From: Strix aluco
Lineage: Eukaryota > Chordata > Aves > Strigiformes > Strigidae
Direction: 5' to 3'
Assembly (NCBI RefSeq): GCF_031877795.1
Contig: NC_133935.1
Span: 75,348,303 to 75,412,302, forward strand
DNA length: 64,000 nt
Shown here: positions 59,650 through 64,000 of the stretch, one piece after another
Layout: each line of letters starts with the position of its first letter
Position numbering within the stretch: the first letter of the stretch is position 1
The notes under the pieces: model-generated
What the model saw: only the letters and a program-made list of their open reading frames with translations
Databases searched by the model: none
Told to the model about the DNA's origin: nothing
Made by a program: the position numbers and the translations under genes

Positions 59650-62600
59650 CTAAAAAAAAAAAAGAAAAAGAAGAGAACTTGTATATTCACTCCTTTTAAA
59701 TAAAAATTTACTAGAATCTTTCTTTGAACTGATTTTGTCAATTCTTCTGTGTTTGAGAAGTATATTTTATCCATTTACTGAACTGTCAGACTTTGCTTAG
59801 AAAAACCAGTTTCTGAACAAAACTTATCCCCTAGTCCAGAACTGCTGCATATACTGGTCCCAAGGCCATTGCCCTGCAGTTATTGAACCTGTGGCATCTA
59901 CAAGGCCTCAACAACACTCCCCTCCTTCTACAAGGATGAATTTATCTTCGTGAGAAGATAAAGCACAAGATTTGAACACAAAGATCTAGTTTGGTTTCCA
60001 AAAGAGTTCATTTGCTCAGATTCTGCACAAGGAGAACTTTACCCAAGAAAGGAAATAATAAGCAGTTATGCATTGTAACATCTTGTTACAGAGAACTGTG
60101 TATCAGGCTTTGTAAACTCTGATTCACTACTGAATTTTAAACAAATCAAATAAATCAAACTCTGAATTTTAAACAAATGTTTGAGATAACCATTGCACTT
60201 TAATATACATAGGAAAACAGCATTCATTCTTTGCCCTGGAATAGAGAGGCCTACATTTTCTTCTATACCTTATTAACTGAAATTTGTGGTAACAAAACTT
60301 TCTAGAGAAAGATTTTTACAAATAGGAAGTCTTTATAATATACTTAAGAAGTAGTCTTTAATTACTTGCAATGTATTCCAGTTTTAAATACATGAATTTC
60401 CACAATATTCCAGTGAAGTCCTAAAGAGTTAACTTTTGAACTACTGAACAGACCTATAGCTGATAAAAATTGAAAAGAAATTCTAAAGCAACTCTAGTGA
60501 AGCATAAAAAAATTACATATGTACATGAGCAAAAGGCAGTCAGTGAAATATCTTTTTAAATACAATGCTAGAAATGAAAGTATTGGCAAGAAATCTTGAA
60601 ATACTGATAGAGACTGTTTCTTAGTTTCTGGATGTGCATAGGAAAAGAAACACAGTCAAACTTTCAGAAGTAGATAAAATAACAATCAAACCTGAATGAA
60701 ACTTCCCATTTTAAACACTAAAAACATTAATGAGAGAATGAACTTGATTAATCATAACAAGGATGTCCAGCATTAATGCCTTACACTTGCCATACAGTTT
60801 TAGCTCTAAACAAACTCATTTGGAACTTTTCTGATCCCAGATCTCAAGCACAGATGTTGAAGATCAGTGTATTACATATAACACTAAAAACAAGGAAAGG
60901 GATTATTATCTCACAGCTGAAACTGATTTCTTTGGAGGAGAAAGTAGTTTTAAAAAAAGTAGCTAATCCATATTCAGTCAGCTGAGAAACTGAGACCATC
61001 TTTGGCTAACAAGAAAACAGTAACACCTAGAATTGGATGTGAATGTTTCTACCATCTCAATGGATTTTATGTTAAAGAAGTTCTGTTCCAAATCTGAAAA
61101 AAAAAAAACCCTTAACTCTTAGTTAATAGAAATTAATGAACTGGAAAAAAAGGTTTTGCTTGTGTAAGTAACAGTGAAACATTTAATTGATGACTTTTTA
61201 AAAGGTTGTTCATGAAATAAGAAAAGAGTGCATAGTTTGAATTCAGAGTTTGCTATGGACTGACAGCTCAAGGGGAAATACAAGGATGAATCCTTCTACT
61301 GGAAACAGAACAGATGGTCACTCTTGAGCAATTTCAGCTATTTAAGAATTTACTAGCACAGGAAAAAAAAGGCAAGAAACAAAAGCAATGAAGCAAGATG
61401 TCCTTGACAAAATTTTTATTAAGCTTTATGAAAAATAAGTACAGCTTGAAGAATAAGACCTAACTCACATAATTTGAGAAACACTATACAATTAAAGATC
61501 ACTGAAAGGCCCACAAAGGTGACAGAACTGAAATATCATTTCCAACATTTAGTATCTCTTCTTCCTTCATTTCATAAAGCCATGTACTGAAGAAAGGATT
61601 AAACACAAGTGATCTTCCCTTACATCTAAGTAAAAAGATACTTACCTTTCCTAAAGGCACATAATGATTGACCTTGCCCATCAGATCTAGGACTAAAATA
61701 AGTGACAAACCTGATTTCAATAGGAAAACACAATATATTTATTATGATTTGGTTAAAGACAGAAGATTCCAGCATATATGAAGTGTGAGGAACATTTAAT
61801 TCGTACTTAACTGGCTATCTAGCATTGTTTGTTGATAAAGACTGATCAATTTTCTTGTTTCAGTTAATTTTCTAAAACTGTCACATGAAAAATATTATTA
61901 GAAACTGAAATGTATACATTAAATAGACTAATTGCACAGACTACTAAAAAATCATTAGCAGTGCTTACCATACTCACCATCTGGACCTGGCAAAACAAAT
62001 GACATAACACAGAAAGCAAAGAAATCTCTCATGAAAACAATTTCTTTGCTAACTAAATTGTCCAGATTATCCTTTTACCTCTAAATGACCTGTTTTCTAC
62101 CTAGATTTTAAAGTTATATCCATTGGTTTTAAAGGCCATAGTCTCTTTTGGGTAACTTACTCTGTTCTGAAAAAAATAATTACATGCCTCAATCCTGTAT
62201 TATAATACGAAGTGCCAAATACCACATCACCTTGATAAGCCTCTGACCTATTGCAGATCAAATGGGATCTTCCCCTTTGAATATCTATCCACACTGTCCA
62301 TATCTAGGCATCTTCCTCCACAGACTATATCATACTGTGTTTATCATCTCTGCAAACTAATTAGCTATAGTTCTCCATTATTTTAAATGTTTAAGAGACT
62401 AATGGGGTGGAAGCAACTTCTGAAGAGATAATGCGCATCTAGTCAGGAACATAACTGTCAATAATATGAAAACCCTGGCAAGGCCTCCTTTGGAAGTTTC
62501 AATAAATTACATAAAACTGCTCATCTGTGAGTCTGGAGTTGGAGGCCAGTAACTAGTGGTGAACTCCAGAGTCAATACTGGGTCCAGTCTTGTTTAACAT

Positions 62601-64000
62601 ATTCATTAATGATCTGGGTGATGGAGCAGAGTGTACCCTCACCAACTTGCTGATAACACAAAACTACAAGTGGCCAATATGCCAAAAGGTCATGCTGTCA
62701 TACAGAGGGAACTGGACAGGCTGGGGAAATGGGCCTCATGAAGCTCAGAAAGAAGAATTGCAAAGTCCTGCACCTGCACAAGAACAGCCTCAGACACCAG
62801 TACATGCTGGAAGCCACTCAGCTGAAAAGGAGCTTGGCAGAAAAGGACCCAAGGGCCCTGGTGGACAACAGGTTGAACATGAGCCAGCAATGTGCCCATG
62901 CCACAAAGGCAGCAAATGGTATCCAGACTGCATTAGACAAATCATTGCCAGCAGGCCAAGGAAGGTGATCCTTTCCCTTTATTCAGCACTGGTGAGGCCA
63001 CACCTGGAGTACTGTGTCCAGTTCCAGGCTCCCCAGCACAAGAGACATGGACATACTGCAGAGTCTCCAATGAAAGGTACAAAGGTGATTAAGGGACTAG
63101 AGCATCTCTCCTGTGAGGAAGAGCTGAGACAGCTGGGACTGCTCAGCCTAGAGAAGGGGAGGCTCAGGGGATTTTTACCAAGGTATATGTATCCAGGCAA
63201 CCTGCTCTAGACAACCCTGCTTGAGCATTGGGTTGGACCAGATGACCTCCAGAGGTCCCTGCCAACCTCAACCATTCAGTGAGGCCTAGACACATTCATT
63301 AAACGTTATGTTTTCTTTTCTATGCCAAGTGCTTTAAAACTTCCTTTTTATTAACAATGAAAAAAATAACAGCCTCCTTTTAATAACAGGATTTCAGGAT
63401 TTCATTTTCACAGTTTCAAAGTTCATAGTTTATAACACTTATAGAGGAGTAGTAAGAAAATGAGAGCCTTAATTTTAGCATGTTTAAGGAGAATGCTGAC
63501 CTACACAGGAAAAAACCCCCCTCAAATTACAGAGTGATTTCTTAAGTTGGCAATGGTATTTTATCCCAACAGGAAAAGCACTTTGGGTTTTGCATGATAG
63601 ATTTAATAAATAGTATCCTACAACACTAAATACACCCCTGTATTTTAATATGCATGAGACATGCAATTCTTTGATATCATAGCTTCTTCTTTCCGAGAAG
63701 GATGAATACATAAGCCTAGATTCAGACTTTCAGATTTGGTCCCTTGATTTAAATCCATAGAAACTAAATCTTCATTAGCCAAATTTCTGTAGATTAACTT
63801 TGGCCTAAGTGGGAAACGTGTATTTGAAATATAATGAAGAAACCTGATATTTATAGGATACTTCATTTCTTAGAATGTACCCCATGTATATTAAATAATA
63901 ACAAGAGTACTTAAGGAGATGTAAGAGATCATTTCGTGTTCACTTATCAAGAGCTTTCAGTGCACCCGAACTAGTGAGGGAAGGAAACCATTTTTCAGAA
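59650..64000 (-). other. FAM185A intron, 3' part in the window
   Basis: AT-rich intron with a CR1 copy at 62525-63290 and a possible 9-base microexon at 61978-61986 (see findings). I found no counterpart of the next human coding exon (the GDITLGSVHG region), so it should lie beyond the right edge. Confidence 0.75.
62525..63290 (+). mobile_element. CR1 LINE, 3' truncated-ORF2 copy
   Basis: The + strand reads GPVLFNIFINDLGDG-like sequence (TGGGTCCAGTCTTGTTTAAC), then [29 protein letters not shown] and LSLEKGRLRG, the order seen at the CR1 ORF2 carboxyl end, and finishes with GACCTCCAGAGGTCCCTGCC and AACCTCAACCATTCAGTGA. The region that should hold the FADD active site is disrupted. It is opposite in orientation to FAM185A. 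Confidence 0.9.

Noticed and set aside
61640..61715. Possible FAM185A exon on the - strand ending GGAAAG|GTAAGT
   Set aside because: The donor looks good, but the translation does not resemble the expected protein segment and a stop follows closely upstream in the useful frame.
62590..63210. 206-codon ORF on the + strand
   Set aside because: It is a broken CR1 ORF2 carboxyl region, not a host gene.
1..64000. tRNA, rRNA, CRISPR arrays, operons or other prokaryotic features
   Set aside because: Nothing of the kind was seen; the sequence is intron-rich vertebrate DNA.

Overview
The window is vertebrate nuclear DNA, most likely from a neoavian bird. Coding exons are short, have GT..AG borders and lie far apart in AT-rich introns. 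The interspersed repeats are avian in type: several CR1 LINE copies, one ending in the ATTCTATGACTCTATGG-like tail, and a long solo LTR of a kind I recognise from neoavian genomes. No operon, Shine-Dalgarno site, CRISPR array or other prokaryotic structure is visible. The species cannot be named from this sequence.

Two protein-coding genes can be assembled by exon-by-exon translation. On the + strand, positions 1554-44114 hold the last eleven coding exons of FBXL13 (also called DRC6), an F-box and leucine-rich-repeat protein of the ciliary nexin-dynein regulatory complex. The eleven exons join in phase into 458 codons with no stop or frameshift, then TAA. The F-box and amino-terminal exons lie upstream of the window. 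On the - strand, positions 59649-46949 hold the last three coding exons of FAM185A, a little-studied DUF4097-type protein; its upstream exons lie beyond position 64000. The genes converge tail to tail, with stop codons about 2.8 kb apart, as I recall for human 7q22.

Layout: 1-1553 is an FBXL13 intron with a decayed CR1 endonuclease fragment. 1554-43978 is FBXL13 exons and introns, the last intron carrying two CR1 copies in opposite orientation. 43979-44114 is the last FBXL13 exon, followed by a short 3' UTR with an AATAAA. 44.25-46.95 kb is the gene-to-gene interval, including the probable FAM185A 3' UTR. 46.95-59.65 kb is FAM185A exons and introns, holding a solo LTR (47.3-48.5 kb), a MIR-like relic (48.7 kb), an old CR1 (53.0-53.4 kb), a short palindromic element (56.4 kb) and a second LTR-like element flanked by a 7-bp direct repeat (57.4-57.9 kb). 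59.65-64.0 kb is FAM185A intron with a further CR1 copy (62.5-63.3 kb).

I found no convincing undescribed biological system. The observations most worth checking are the LTR-like element with flanking duplication, the TA microsatellite that forms the FBXL13 exon-7 splice donor, a tandem acceptor in FBXL13, an inverted CR1 pair near the last FBXL13 exon, and a possible 9-nt microexon in FAM185A. Exon numbers below are local to this window.
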